Assembly: GCA_037974335.1 (NCBI GenBank)
Contig: CM075760.1
Location: forward strand, 6,259,432-6,323,431
Source of the DNA: Prionace glauca
Lineage: Eukaryota; Chordata; Chondrichthyes; Carcharhiniformes; Carcharhinidae
Length of the DNA stretch: 64,000 bases
Direction: 5' to 3'
Shown: positions 1 through 9,106 of the stretch, piece by piece
How the letters are laid out: each line of letters opens with the position of its first letter
Position numbering within the stretch: position 1 is the stretch's first letter
Made by a program: the position numbers and the translations under genes
The notes under the pieces: generated by a model
Told to the model about the DNA's origin: nothing
The model's input: only the letters and a program-made list of their open reading frames with translations
Databases searched by the model: none

Positions 1-385
1 CATCTTCCGTTCACCAGTCCACTGGCCCAATTGATAAAGATCCCGTTGCAATCCGTATTAACCTTCTTCTCTGTCCAGTATGTCACCAATCTTGATGTCA
101 TCTACAAACTTACTAACCATGCCCCCTATATTATCATCCAAATCATTAACATAACTGACAAACAACCGTGTACCCAGCACTGATCGCTGAGACACACCGC
201 TGGTCACAGGCCTCCAGTTTGAAAAACAACCCTCTAGAACCATCCTCTGGCTTCCGTCATCAAGCCAATTTTCTACCCATTTGTCTACCTCACCCTGGAT
301 CCAGTAAGAGTGTTTCCAGCTGCTGCTCGAACTGAACCATGGGGTTTGTGAGGAACTGCAGCTGGTCACACTTCCCGCAAATATA
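1..385 (-). repeat. CR1-type LINE fragment (reverse transcriptase part)
   Basis: The minus strand encodes a piece of non-LTR reverse transcriptase: a degraded 'SGVSQRSVLG' block (family form SGVPQGSVLG), then 'YVNDLDDNIGGMVSKF' and a VDD catalytic triplet (usual FADD). The same block recurs at 14.98-15.27 kb, 56.0 kb and 58.1 kb. It runs off the left edge of the window, so its full extent is unknown. It is truncated and unlikely to be active. Confidence 0.85.
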
Positions 386-640
386 GTCGCCAGGGACTAG
401 AAAGTTCCCTAATCTCCCACATCTAATAGGAGGAGCATATCACTGCCCTAACTGCCATCTCTACACTTGGACACTGAAAAAGAAGAATTTTCCTTACTTG
501 TGACAAAGAGGGACATCCACAAACTCTGAGTGGCAACACCCAGAAGAGTTATGGGATCAGATCTTGGGGTCGGGAGCTCCGAGGCCCAGATAACTGTGGG
601 GCCTCGACTGAATGTTCACAGCTTTCTGCCACCTTTCCAT
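386..640. other. unassigned spacer 5' of the NAR V gene
   Basis: No ORF, repeat or RNA gene was recognised here. It separates the LINE fragment from the V-gene promoter region. Confidence 0.4.
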
Positions 641-644
641 TCTC

Positions 645-798
645 GAGTTTTATTTTAAACAATGGGCGGGGCCTAAATTAACAATGTTCAGGCCTGAGGT
701 ATTTCAGTTCAGTTCTGAGATCCAGTGTCCCAGAGCAGTCAAACTCCGCAGTCTCCAGCTCCCCGTCACATAAACCATCAGCTCCGGGCAGCAGAGAG
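645..798 (+). promoter_or_regulatory. putative NAR V gene promoter and 5'UTR
   Basis: An AT-rich TATA-like stretch (TATTTTAAA, 651-659) is followed by a GC box (GGGCGGGGC, 664-672) and then about 125 bp of unbroken leader-proximal sequence up to the ATG at 799. Position and composition suggest a V-gene promoter. No immunoglobulin-type octamer was seen. The start of transcription is not visible from sequence. Confidence 0.4.
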
Positions 799-1271
799 AT
801 GGGAATCCTTCTTGTTTTCACCCTGTGTGTCTGTTTACCCCGTGAGTACCGATCAAACTAACCCACATTGTGTGGATTGGGTATAAAGCTGTCCCAGTCC
901 ATCCCAATTACAGACATTGTTTGGGGTTTTAACTCCATTGTGTGGTTCAGCTCTGATGGTCCATTAAACTCTCTGTGTTTAATTTCCAGGATCTTTCAGT
1001 CAGTCAGTGACACAGAGCCCAGGAGAGGTGACCACGAAGGAGTGTCAGTCTCTCACCATCACCTGTGTTTTAGATGGTTATTACTATTACTTGCAAAACG
1101 GCGAGTTCTTCAAACAAACCCACCCCGGGAAGGAGCGGGAGCGGATCTCCAGCGGAGGGAGATTTATTGTGTCTGTGAACAAAGCAGGAAAGACATTTTC
1201 GCTGGAAATTCGGGATGTGAGAGTTGAAGACGCCGCCACCTATTACTGTAAAGCTCATTATAAGTACTACA
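799..1271 (+). CDS. NAR-TCR V gene segment (leader exon + V exon)
   Basis: Exon 1 is 799-841: ATG plus a hydrophobic signal peptide (MGILLVFTLCVCL), donor GTGAGT at 842. Exon 2 is 990-1271, after a TTTCCAG acceptor; both borders are phase 1. The V domain has the compact NAR/IgNAR plan: FR1 'VTQSPGEVTTKE', first Cys (codon 1064), a very short CDR2 region, then 'SGGRFIVSVNKAGKTFSLEI' and 'EDAATYYC' with the second Cys (codon 1247). It should form the membrane-distal domain of a NAR-TCR chain, stacked on the supporting delta V. Unusual points: an extra FR1 Cys (codon 1043) and Phe in place of the usual FR2 Trp. An unpaired NAR-like domain is favoured over a conventional TRDV because of the missing CDR2 and the downstream private D, J and leaderless V. 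Both exons are open, so it looks functional. Confidence 0.93.
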
Positions 1272-1309
1272 CACAGTGATGGGCCTCGGCTTCCCACGAT
1301 ACAAAAACT
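1272..1309 (+). promoter_or_regulatory. 23-type recombination signal of NAR V
   Basis: Consensus heptamer CACAGTG (1272-1278), a 22-bp spacer, and nonamer ACAAAAACT (1301-1309). It abuts the V coding end a few codons after the second Cys, so the germline segment ends at 1271. Confidence 0.9.
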
Positions 1310-1657
1310 CATCCTGCAGATTCTCACAGAACCAAACGAAAAACCAGAGTTAATCTACCCAGAACAACAACCTCCACCCCACCCACCAATCCCCACAGTT
1401 GTGCCTCACAATCTGGGGGCCACAGTTTATTTTGAATAAGACCTGATTATTACCGTTGACATTTTGAGTTTTATAAATACAGAGAGTGAGTGGATGGGGG
1501 TTTCATTCCTGGGAGTGTTTTCGGTGAATTGAGAATGGGAATGACTGATCCCAGTTACAAACCCTGACACCAGATGGCACCCTAGGCTCACAGCCGGAAC
1601 TGGGAGCCACATTTCGCGCTGTTTAATTCATGTTCCAACATCCCACCCAGTACCAGA
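1310..1657. other. V-to-D spacer of the NAR cluster
   Basis: About 350 bp of unique-looking sequence between the NAR V RSS and the D element. No gene or repeat was recognised. Confidence 0.5.
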
Positions 1658-1729
1658 GGTTTTGATGCTGAACTGTATCACTGTGTAACTTTTGGGATAG
1701 TCACAGTGGAAAGAAGCTGAACAAATACC
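1658..1729 (+). other. NAR-TCR D segment with 12-RSS on both sides
   Basis: The 5' signal is nonamer GGTTTTGAT (1658-1666), a 12-bp spacer and heptamer CACTGTG (1679-1685). The 16-nt D core is TAACTTTTGGGATAGT (1686-1701). The 3' signal is heptamer CACAGTG (1702-1708), a 12-bp spacer and nonamer ACAAATACC (1721-1729). With 23-type signals on the V and on the J, this D can join both under the 12/23 rule, an IgH-like layout. It should supply CDR3 diversity of the NAR domain. Confidence 0.9.
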
Positions 1730-2040
1730 TGTGCACAATTACACTATAAATTCTCAGTGCCCAGACTTTGAATCATTGGTTTGATGTTATTATCGCTGTA
1801 ATCTGGATTATTTCCACTGTAATCTCCACCATTCACATCTTTCTTTGATTTTTTTGCGATATATGAAGTTAATATTTCCTTCCTGCGGCCATTTACTGAG
1901 AGCTCGGGCCTCATAAAATTACAATTTGAACCGACAGAGACGTTGAAACCTTGAATATTATTTATTGATTTTAAATCTCCCGAATAATTGGACATTTCCG
2001 AGTGACTGGTGATGGTTTTCCGGCAGATTGAGATATCGGT
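1730..2040. other. D-to-J spacer of the NAR cluster
   Basis: Unique-looking sequence. No second D element with paired heptamers was seen between the D and the J. Confidence 0.5.
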
Positions 2041-2129
2041 AGTTTTTGTACCGGGGAGCCTGAGGGTGGAGTCACTGTGTAAGTATGGTGATGTGGATGG
2101 ATCCGGGACGGTGGTGACTGTCACAGCCG
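2041..2129 (+). other. NAR-TCR J segment with 23-RSS
   Basis: Nonamer AGTTTTTGT (2041-2049), spacer of exactly 23 bp, heptamer CACTGTG (2073-2079). J coding is 2080-2129 and reads 'GDVDGSGTVVTVTA' before a GTAAGT donor at 2130. The 'DGSGTVVTV' core is the G-x-G strand typical of V-domain J segments, close to IgNAR J ends. It ends in phase 1, which matches the supporting V exon at 3794, so the rearranged NAR domain splices in frame onto it. Confidence 0.92.
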
Positions 2130-2360
2130 GTAAGTAATTCCAAACCCCGCCTTGTTACAGTCTGTCTCGTTGAATGACCCCCTTCACTTTATCATTGTGA
2201 TCTTTCTCGTTTCAATCCCATCGAAATCATCCGGTACAGATTCCCAGTTGGGAGCAGGGTGTGATTCTGGGGTCGGCTCCAGTCAGTCCCGGGGAAAGTC
2301 TCTTTGAGACCTGATGGAGTCAGCGGTCAGTGGGGCAGGAATAGTGGGACGAGGCTGGGT

Positions 2361-2383
2361 GGGGGGGGGGGGGGGGGGGGGGG
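2361..2383 (+). repeat. uninterrupted poly-G tract (23 nt)
   Basis: Twenty-three consecutive G, continuing into further G clusters to about 2.43 kb. It is a quadruplex-prone homopolymer, and its exact length may be unreliable in any assembly. Confidence 0.95.
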
Positions 2384-3111
2384 AGGGGAGGAAGGGACGG
2401 GGGCGGAGTGGGTTCGGGGGAAAGGGCGGTGAGACACGGGGTGGGGGTGCCAGTGTTAGGTATGATGTGGGAGTTGACAGTAAAACCACTGCAGAAACTG
2501 AACAGAATGAACGCAGCTGACAGCAAATAGGAGACTTTGGGCCATGTTCCCACGACACAAAAAAACCCAAACAACAAAAAGTGAATGAAATGAATCAGAT
2601 TAGACATTTCAATGTCAAGTGAAGGAGGGAAAACATGATACTGACAGAAAAATAAACAAATAGATTTAATAAATGCTCCCAGAAAGTGTTAAACTGAAAT
2701 AAAGGTATGACATTTGGCCACCGTTGTTCGGCATGTTTCTGCCCCGTTTGAGCTGATAAACAACAGTCATTCTTTGTTGGATCTTGCTGTGCACTGTGAT
2801 GTGACGCAGCTGGGTTACGCTTTGACAATCATATCTAAAAATGGATTGCATCACTGATCATAAAATGTTCCCTCAGTTTGTCTCTCAACCTGGAAAATGA
2901 AAGTTGAAACCGAGCATATACGGGAGAATTATTTAGCATGGAAGGGCGAGATTCGGCCCCTCGGGTAGATGCTGCCCCTTTATGAATGAAATCCATTTCT
3001 TCCACAAGCCATGAATATTCCGGATAAACCTATTGTTTTCCAGTTCATGTTTGTGATCATTACTCATTCATATTTCACTCTTAAACCAGCTCCTACTAAG
3101 CTGACAGTGTG

Positions 3112-3625
3112 TTCATAGATTGACAGAATTTACGGCAGAAAGACAGACTCTTCGGTCCAAACTGATCCATGTGCCGATCAAAATGTCCATTTAAGCTCAG
3201 CCATTGGCCTGCATTGGCCCACATCCCTCTAAAACTTCCCTCTCCATGTATCTGTCCAAATGCCTTTTAAATGTTGTCAATGTCCCTGCCTCAACCACTT
3301 CCTCCGGCAGCTCATTCCACACACCTATCACCCTCTGTGTAAAAAAAAAAGTTTTTTTTGCAGGTTCCCGTTAATCCTTTCCCTGTTCCTACTTGTCCTC
3401 GATTCCGAACGCTGGAAATAAAACTGAGTTCATTCGCCCTATCCGTGCCTCTCATGATCTTATACACTTCTACAAGATCACCCCTCTATCTCCTATGCTC
3501 CAAAGGAAAAAGTCCAAACTCTCCCTAAACCTCAGTCCCTTGAGTCCTGGGAACATGCTTGTTAATCTCTTCTGGACTCTCTCCAGTTTAATAACATCGT
3601 TACAGATCATTCGAGCTTGTGCAAA
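3112..3625 (-). repeat. CR1-type LINE 3' end inside the NAR intron
   Basis: Read on the minus strand, this matches the C-terminal part of LINE ORF2 found repeatedly in the window: a tail resembling the 'FFTQRVVNxWNxLP' block, then 'FKxxLD'. The stretch around 3240-3350 is typical. It is strongly decayed. It lies within the intron joining the NAR domain to its supporting V. Confidence 0.75.
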
Positions 3626-3793
3626 ATAAAATGTCACCTCATTGTACACTGGTTTATAGAATAAGTGAATCTCGTTCCATTAGAATTAAAATAATAACAA
3701 CACCGCCTAAAACTGAGCTCCTCCTGCAACTGACTCAATCCCTGGGTAGAAAATGGCAAGACCTAAAAAAAGATTTTTTTTGTTATCCTGCAG

Positions 3794-4095
3794 ATTCCTT
3801 TCCCAAGAATTCGCCTCTCCAAATGTCTGCTGCCGATGACACGGTTACATTGAGCTGTGAATATTCTGGAATCTGTCAGTACACAATACACTGGTACAGT
3901 CAGTCCCCAGGACAGGCTCTGAAATACTTGCTTCAGACACACACTTCAGGAGGGGACAATAAAGAAACCGCTGCCGGAGGGAGAATTTCTGCTTCTATCG
4001 ATTCTGTCAAGAAAAGCAGCCAGTTAAAGATCTCCAAACTGCAACTAAGCGACTCGGCTACATATTACTGTGGACTGAGTCGGCACAGCCAGAAC
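3794..4095 (+). CDS. supporting TCR delta V segment (leaderless, NAR-TCR partner)
   Basis: A single exon follows the acceptor at 3791-3793 and opens in phase 1 (G from the NAR J plus AT gives Asp). Sequence: 'DSFPKNSPLQMSAADD', first Cys (3856), FR2 'IHWYSQSPGQALKYLL', FR3 'SQLKISKLQLSDSATYYC' (second Cys 4069), then 'GLSRHSQN'. It is a delta-type V domain. No signal peptide exon was found upstream; translation should instead come through the NAR leader and V-D-J. CDR1 carries an extra Cys (3874). Its role is the membrane-proximal V domain carrying the NAR domain, rearranging to the delta J segments. The frame is open throughout. Confidence 0.92.
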
Positions 4096-4134
4096 CACGG
4101 TAGTTGAATCTCCCTTAGCACCCGTACAATAACC
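4096..4134 (+). promoter_or_regulatory. 23-RSS of the supporting V
   Basis: Heptamer CACGGTA (4096-4102; only the CAC is fully consensus), a spacer of exactly 23 bp, nonamer ACAATAACC (4126-4134). A nearer CACAGCC at 4084 has no nonamer at the right distance, so this pair is preferred. Confidence 0.75.
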
Positions 4135-4332
4135 TCCCAGCACCACGGGAGAAAACCAAGCTCTCTAAATAGCACCGTCCCAACACCACTCCCCACAACC
4201 GCCTTCCATCCCCACCGAGTGTACACAATTACTGACCCCCACCCCATCCCCACCTTTCCTCCACCCCCCCGCCCCTTCCCCACGGTGCTGGAACACAGCA
4301 GAAGGGCAGAGAGAGGTGGATGAGATCACAAT

Positions 4333-4421
4333 GGATCTGGTTATGGAATCAAACAGTGTGTAACATGAAATGACTAGAAAACTTCTCTTTGGCAATGGAA
4401 CCAGGCTGATTGTGGAACCCA
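4333..4421 (+). other. TRDJ segment 1
   Basis: Coding 4361-4421 reads 'MTRKLLFGNGTRLIVEP' with the J motif FGNGT, then donor GTAAGT at 4422 in phase 1. The 12-RSS is imperfect: heptamer CAGTGTG (4354-4360), 12-bp spacer, weak nonamer GGATCTGGT (4333-4341, 6 of 9 consensus). A stop codon at the very 5' end would normally be trimmed on joining. Confidence 0.88.
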
Positions 4422-4429
4422 GTAAGTAA

Positions 4430-5135
4430 CTAATCCTGGATAATGATTACTCAACATGTTATTTCCCCTCCATGGCTTTATGGAGCCACACAGTCACTGT
4501 GTTATTTCAAAAAACACTATTTTTGTATGGAACGGGTGAGCAGTTCTCATTGGGAATCCAAACAGCAGCTTCACTGGGTATTGAGATGGAGCAGATGAGA
4601 GTTTTATTGTTTCCACAATTCAGGATTGTTTCCTTAAAACATTTAACTGACCTTTATCATAAAAACCCACCTGGTAGCTGGCAAGGAAATGCATTGCTGA
4701 AATGATTGTGTGTAATGCAATGAAATGATACATTGATAGATAATAAAAAGAGGAACATCCCAACAGGGTCATGGTGTCATAGAGATAAACAGCACTGTAA
4801 AAGTTGCTTCAGACTAGTAAGGGTCAGAGATAGAGTAGACAGGAGGACACCTATCTCCACAACAGACAGAACAATGAGCAGTGTTATTTTCAGAGCAATA
4901 CATTGGGTGTATTATGGTTCAAATAAAAGGGTCTCTCCTTTGAAGGCAGACATGAGGAGACCTTTTGTCTCTTAAAGAGTCGTGAGTTTCGTGAACTTTC
5001 TTTCTCAATCGTCAGGGGAAACAGGACCTTCGATTATTTTAAAGACAGCTAGCTGGATGCTTGATTAACAAGGGTAACCGGTGGTCGGGGGCAGGCAGGA
5101 ATGTGGGGGTGAAGTTACAATCAAATCAGTCATGA
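4430..5135. other. J1-J2 spacer, nothing recognised
   Basis: No D element with paired RSS, no gene and no recognised repeat in this stretch. Candidate D-delta segments were looked for here and not found. Confidence 0.4.
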
Positions 5136-5139
5136 TGTT

Positions 5140-5215
5140 ACTGAACAGCGGTTGGGCTGGAGCGGCCCAGTGCCTTACTCCAGCTCCCACTTTGCACGTT
5201 CGTATGATGATGTCA
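5140..5215 (+). repeat. decayed LINE 3' tail
   Basis: The stretch resembles the family tail seen intact at 30.96-31.03 kb (the 'GGCCTACTCCTGCTCC' block), but with many substitutions: GGGCTGGAGCGGCCCAG, then CTTACTCCAGCTCC. It is an old plus-strand copy. Confidence 0.5.
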
Positions 5216-5504
5216 AACTATTTTCCTCGGATTTGTTTCTCCTGGGTATTCAGGGAGACGTACTGACGAAGATGGAACATGTAAAACACAGTCAACTTAT
5301 TATCCAAATATTGTTCCCTGAAATAGCCAAAAAATAAACAGTGGGAGCTCAGTGTGAGGGAGAGGGAAGGAACGGTTGTATTTTGTTCAGGAGAGAAGTT
5401 AATTAAAACAAGTGGCACGAACTCAAAGTGAATGTGAGCTATCCCTGTGTTCAGATGGCTAGGTCTATATTTTGTACTAGCTATTGTGTACTATTTTCTA
5501 CTAA

Positions 5505-5571
5505 CATTGTGCTAATTACCGAACTGAGAAGCTTGTCTTTGGCAAAGGGACCAAACTCACTGTGGAGCCCA
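5505..5571 (+). other. TRDJ segment 2
   Basis: Coding 5512-5571 (60 nt) reads 'NYRTEKLVFGKGTKLTVEP', with the FGKGT motif, donor GTAAGT at 5572, phase 1. The heptamer is CATTGTG (5505-5511). No acceptable nonamer lies 12 bp upstream, so recombination efficiency is uncertain. Confidence 0.85.
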
Positions 5572-5632
5572 GTAAGTCCTCAACAATCTTCCATCATAAT
5601 CTATTTACAGTAGGATGACAATCAATATTTAC

Positions 5633-6055
5633 AGTTCATAAGAACATAAGAACATAAGAAATAGGAGCAGGAGTAGGCCATCTGGCCCTTCGAGCCTGCC
5701 CCGCCATTCAATAAGATCATGGCTGATCTGAAGCGGGAACAGTCTCTCCACCTCTATCCTATCCATCCCATTCATCATCTTATACGTCTCAATGAGATCT
5801 CCCCTCATTCTTCTAAACTCTAACGAGTACAAGCCTAGTTTATTCAGCCTCTCCTCATAGCTCAATCCCCTCAACTCCGGTATCAGCCGAGTAAACCTCC
5901 TCTGCACTCCCTCCAGGGCCAAAACATCCTTGCGCAGGTGCGGCGCCCAAAACTGCACACAGTACTCCAGCTGCGGCCTCACCAATGCCCTATACAGCTG
6001 CAGCAAGACCTCCCTACTTTTATATTCAATCCCCTTCGCTATGAAGGCCAGAAGT
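5633..6055 (-). repeat. CR1-type LINE 3' end, internally deleted
   Basis: The minus strand encodes 'LLQLYRALVRPQLEYC', 'GVQRRFTRLIPELRG' and 'SLEFRRMRGDLIETYKMMNG', the C-terminal RT-adjacent region of CR1. About 255 bp present in the neighbouring copy at 6124-6734 are missing just before the tail. The tail includes the repeated ACATAAGA motif at the left end. Confidence 0.93.
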
Positions 6056-6123
6056 TCCAAACATGTGACCAATTCGTGTTTTTTTAAAATAAGTACAGAT
6101 TTAAAGGAGGCGATGTAATAAGA

Positions 6124-6734
6124 AATAAGAACATAAGAACATAAGAAATAGGAGCAGGAGTAGGCCATCTGGCCCCTCGAGCCTGCCCCGCCATTCAATA
6201 AGATCATGGCTGATCTGTCGTGACTCAGCTCCACCTTCCCGCCCTCTCCCCATAACCCTTAATCCCTTCTCTTATCAAAAACCCATCAACCCGTTTCTTA
6301 AAAATATTTAGCGAGGCAGCCTCCACCACTTCAACGGGCAGAGAATTCCAGAGATTCACCACCCTTTGAGTGAAGAAGTTCCTCCTCAACTCTGTTCTAA
6401 ACCGCCCCCCCCCCTTTATCTTGTGGCTGTACCCCCTAGTCCTACTGTCTTTTTTGAGCGGGAACAGTCTCTCCACCTCGATCCTATCCATCCTATTCAT
6501 CATCTTATACGTCTCAATGAGATCTCCCCTCATTCTTCTAAACTCTAACGAGTACAAGCATAGTTTATTCAGCCTCTCCTCATAGCTCAATCCCCTCAAC
6601 TCCGGTATCAGCCGAGTAAACCTCCTCTGCACTCCCTCCAGGGCCAAAATATCCTTGCGCAGGTGCGGCGCCCAAAACTGCACACAGTACTCCAGCTGCG
6701 GCCTCACCAATGCCCTATACAGCTGCAGCAACAC
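6124..6734 (-). repeat. CR1-type LINE 3' end
   Basis: Second copy in tandem with the previous one. It encodes 'RRNFFTQRVVNLWNSLPVEV' and 'IREGIKGYGERAGRWS' on the minus strand, with the ACATAAGA-repeat tail at its left end. About 170 codons are uninterrupted, so it is younger than most copies here. Confidence 0.94.
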
Positions 6735-6754
6735 AATGGCCATTCATACTTTGC

Positions 6755-6945
6755 GGAGGTGTTGCGGTACAGTGGGCTAAAATCGCAGCCTCTGAGCCAG
6801 AAACGCCGGGTACGAGTCCCTACCCTAGGCTCTGATGACCAAGGAAGGTGGGAAAACAACGCTGCTAAAGATTGGGACTGAGAGAGTGACTCCTGCTCAG
6901 CCAGGCATGATATATAGTATGGCTCTCTCACGCTTTCAGCGCTTT
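6755..6945 (+). repeat. putative tRNA-derived SINE
   Basis: It begins with a tRNA-like head: an A-box-like TGCGGTACAGTGGGC and a B-box-like GGTACGAGTCC about 50 bp later, then an unrelated body to about 6.94 kb. No other copy was recognised in this window, so it differs from the main SINE families here. Confidence 0.5.
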
Positions 6946-6949
6946 ACAA

Positions 6950-7480
6950 CAGTCTAGTGACATGTTCCAGAAATAGCTATCACTGAAGGCAGAGGAATCC
7001 TGCCTAACTGCACCGTTAGGTGAAGGGAGGCAATTTGGCTTCTAATTTGGACTTGGATGTGCATAGACCTGTAGAATTTTATAAGATGCATTGTTCCTCT
7101 CTTGGCAATAGATATTTTTTAATGTTTATATTCGCTCATCATGGCAGTTGTGGAGGCTCCCACACACATTGGTGAATATGCCGATCCTTGTTGTATATAT
7201 TGGTTGGAATCTGAATGAGCTGATGCAGTTGTAGCTTTCTGCTGATAACTAGTCACAGTGCTCATTACTACGACAGTACTTAGAAACTCACCTTTGCCTG
7301 CGGCAACCAACTAAATGTTGTGCCAAATAGGTGCCAGCTGATTTATCTCTACTCTTCGATGGATATTTCTGCTGAATCCGTGTCTGGCGAATGGTGACAA
7401 AAGCGAAAGCAATGCTTAAAATTAAAAACAAGCTGTTAGATAGATTAATGCATCATTCGATATTTAGTTAGAACGGTAGC
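6950..7480. other. J2-J3 spacer, nothing recognised
   Basis: No gene was found. A heptamer-like CACAGTG at 7251 was weighed as a D-delta signal and set aside because no opposing heptamer was found. Confidence 0.4.
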
Positions 7481-7484
7481 GATC

Positions 7485-7625
7485 CAAAGGATATAATCAG
7501 TAAATTCGTAGATGACACACAAATTGCTGGTGTGGTAAATAGCGGGGTGGAAAGCCTTACATTGCAGATCGATATAGAAGGACTGGTCAAATGGACAGCA
7601 CAGCGCAAAATTGAAAATTATATGT
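7485..7625 (+). repeat. LINE RT fragment
   Basis: The plus strand reads 'ISKFVDDTQIAGVVNSGVES', equivalent to the FADDTKxGG block of CR1 RT. It is short and decayed. Confidence 0.75.
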
Positions 7626-7729
7626 CCAGAGAGGCATTTATGTGCATACAGTGGGTTTCAGCGCTCTCTGGCTTTTCAAATATAATCTGCCATTTATTAT
7701 GATCATTGTTGTTCATCCACTCAATAGAC

Positions 7730-8085
7730 AAATCCTGCTTTCTCCCAATAGCGTTTGATCTCATTCGTCCAAGTGCTACATCCAGCTGCTTCTTGAATAA
7801 ATTCAGTCTTTTGGCAACAACTATTTCCTGTGGTAATGAATTTCACAGGTTCGCCACTCTTTGGGTGAAGAAATGTCTCCTCACTATAATCCTAAATGGT
7901 CTACGCTGAATCCTCAGAACCCTGATCCTGGACTCCCCCACCATCGGGAATATTCTCTCTTCATCTACTGTGTCTTGTACTGTTCGAATTGTATAAGCCT
8001 CTATGAGATCCATTGTCATCCCTTTAAGTCTCCCCAATCTATAAAGGCGAAGTCATGCCTCATAGTTTCATAGTCTCCTTTATTA
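7730..8085 (-). repeat. LINE C-terminal fragment
   Basis: The minus strand reads 'GRLKGMTMDLIEAYTI', then 'VRRHFFTQRVANL', a second CR1 subfamily. It faces the preceding plus-strand fragment. Confidence 0.75.
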
Positions 8086-8209
8086 AGATTCAGCACAGTA
8101 GTCTCCGAGTCAACTGTGTCACTCCCCATCTCGGTATAAATAAAAACTCTCATGTTATGTTAACTCATCCCCAAGGGGTCTCACACAGCTAGGTTGACAA
8201 TTATGACCT

Positions 8210-8510
8210 TCTCACTGGATTATTAATCCAGGAAATCAACTAGTGTTCTTGGGTCCCTGCGTTCGAATCCCACCACGGTAGAGGGTGGAATTCAAATTTA
8301 ATAATCTGGAATTAAGAAAACACTGTTGATGATGAATGCAACTGTTGGAATAAACCCATCTGGTTGAGGCATGTCCTTTACAGAAATACATTTGCCATTC
8401 TGATCTGATCTGGCCTACATGTGCAATTTGGTTGACTCTCAAGGGCAATTGGGAATGGATAATAAATTCTGGCCAGATAACGGTGCCCATATCCCATGAA
8501 TAAATAAAAA
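8210..8510 (+). repeat. tRNA-headed SINE (family with 'CCACCACGG' box)
   Basis: It contains the B-box-like GCGTTCGAATCCCACCACGG, a 'GGTGGAATTCAAATTTAATA' body and a segment ending near 'GGGCAATTGGGAATGGATAA'. Reverse-oriented relatives occur at 16.44, 22.98, 24.60 and 63.46 kb. It is a common interspersed element in shark genomes. Confidence 0.75.
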
Positions 8511-8514
8511 TATC

Positions 8515-9100
8515 TCTCTTTTGGAAAATGAGCCCGAGTAACTGTTGATTCAACTAAATGTAAACACATCTTTCAGACTCGACATGTCTGTTTACCTCTT
8601 CGAAATCTAACAGGATTATGGCAATAAGAACAGATAATTCTGGTAAAAAAAATCCCAGCAGGTCAGGAAACATCTGTAAGGAGAGAAAGATTAGCTATCA
8701 AATTAGATATTATCCGCTGAATTGTATTTATTTTCTACCAGATGTTGAGGCGTCACGGGCAAGGCCATGTTGCAAATTTCTGTAAAGCCAATTGAGAGGT
8801 TGGCAGAGCAGGAGCAAAGGGCTGAATGGCCTTCCCTTGTTACCTAACAACAGTTCAGAGGCAAAGTATATTTGTTGCAGCGGGAGGACGTGGATTGTTG
8901 TATTTGACCAATGGCGACCTCGGCTCAGAAATTCTTCACGTTGGTAAAATCCTAGAGCATCCAAGAAGGCCATTCGGCCCACTTAGCCTGTGATGTTGGG
9001 GAGGGATAAGGTATGAAATATCTGTTATCTGCAGCGAATCAGTGACTGTCCCAAATTTGTCTTTGCCGTGAATTGTCTGAAATCTAAAACAGCTTTCTCA
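8515..9100. other. spacer before J3, nothing recognised
   Basis: No gene, RNA or clear repeat was recognised. Confidence 0.4.
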
Positions 9101-9106
9101 ATAGAA

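Larger units (their letters stand above)
2130..3793 (+). other. intron between NAR J and supporting V
   Basis: Donor GTAAGT at 2130; acceptor ...TTATCCTGCAG ending at 3793. It contains a 23-nt G run and a minus-strand LINE end at about 3.1-3.6 kb. The rest (2136-2350 and 2400-3110) holds nothing recognised. Confidence 0.8.

Noticed and set aside
868-1227. A 119-codon frame overlapping the NAR V
   Set aside because: It is out of frame with the V domain and crosses the leader intron; a shadow of the real gene.
2314-2607. Glycine-rich and proline-rich frames over the G run
   Set aside because: Translation of a homopolymer; no start context or conservation, and it lies inside the NAR intron.
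4084-4090. CACAGCC as the heptamer of the supporting V
   Set aside because: No nonamer at 23 bp; the CACGGTA at 4096 has an exact 23-bp spacer and ACAATAACC.
4270-4340. CACGGTG and CACAGCA flanking a 6-nt core as a D-delta segment
   Set aside because: The heptamers are acceptable, but no T-rich nonamer lies upstream (the area is C-rich) and the 3' nonamer at the 23-bp position is poor.
7251-7290. CACAGTG with a 23-bp spacer before AAACTCACC as a 3' D-delta signal
   Set aside because: Only 5 of 9 nonamer bases fit and no 5' heptamer with a 12-bp spaced nonamer accompanies it.
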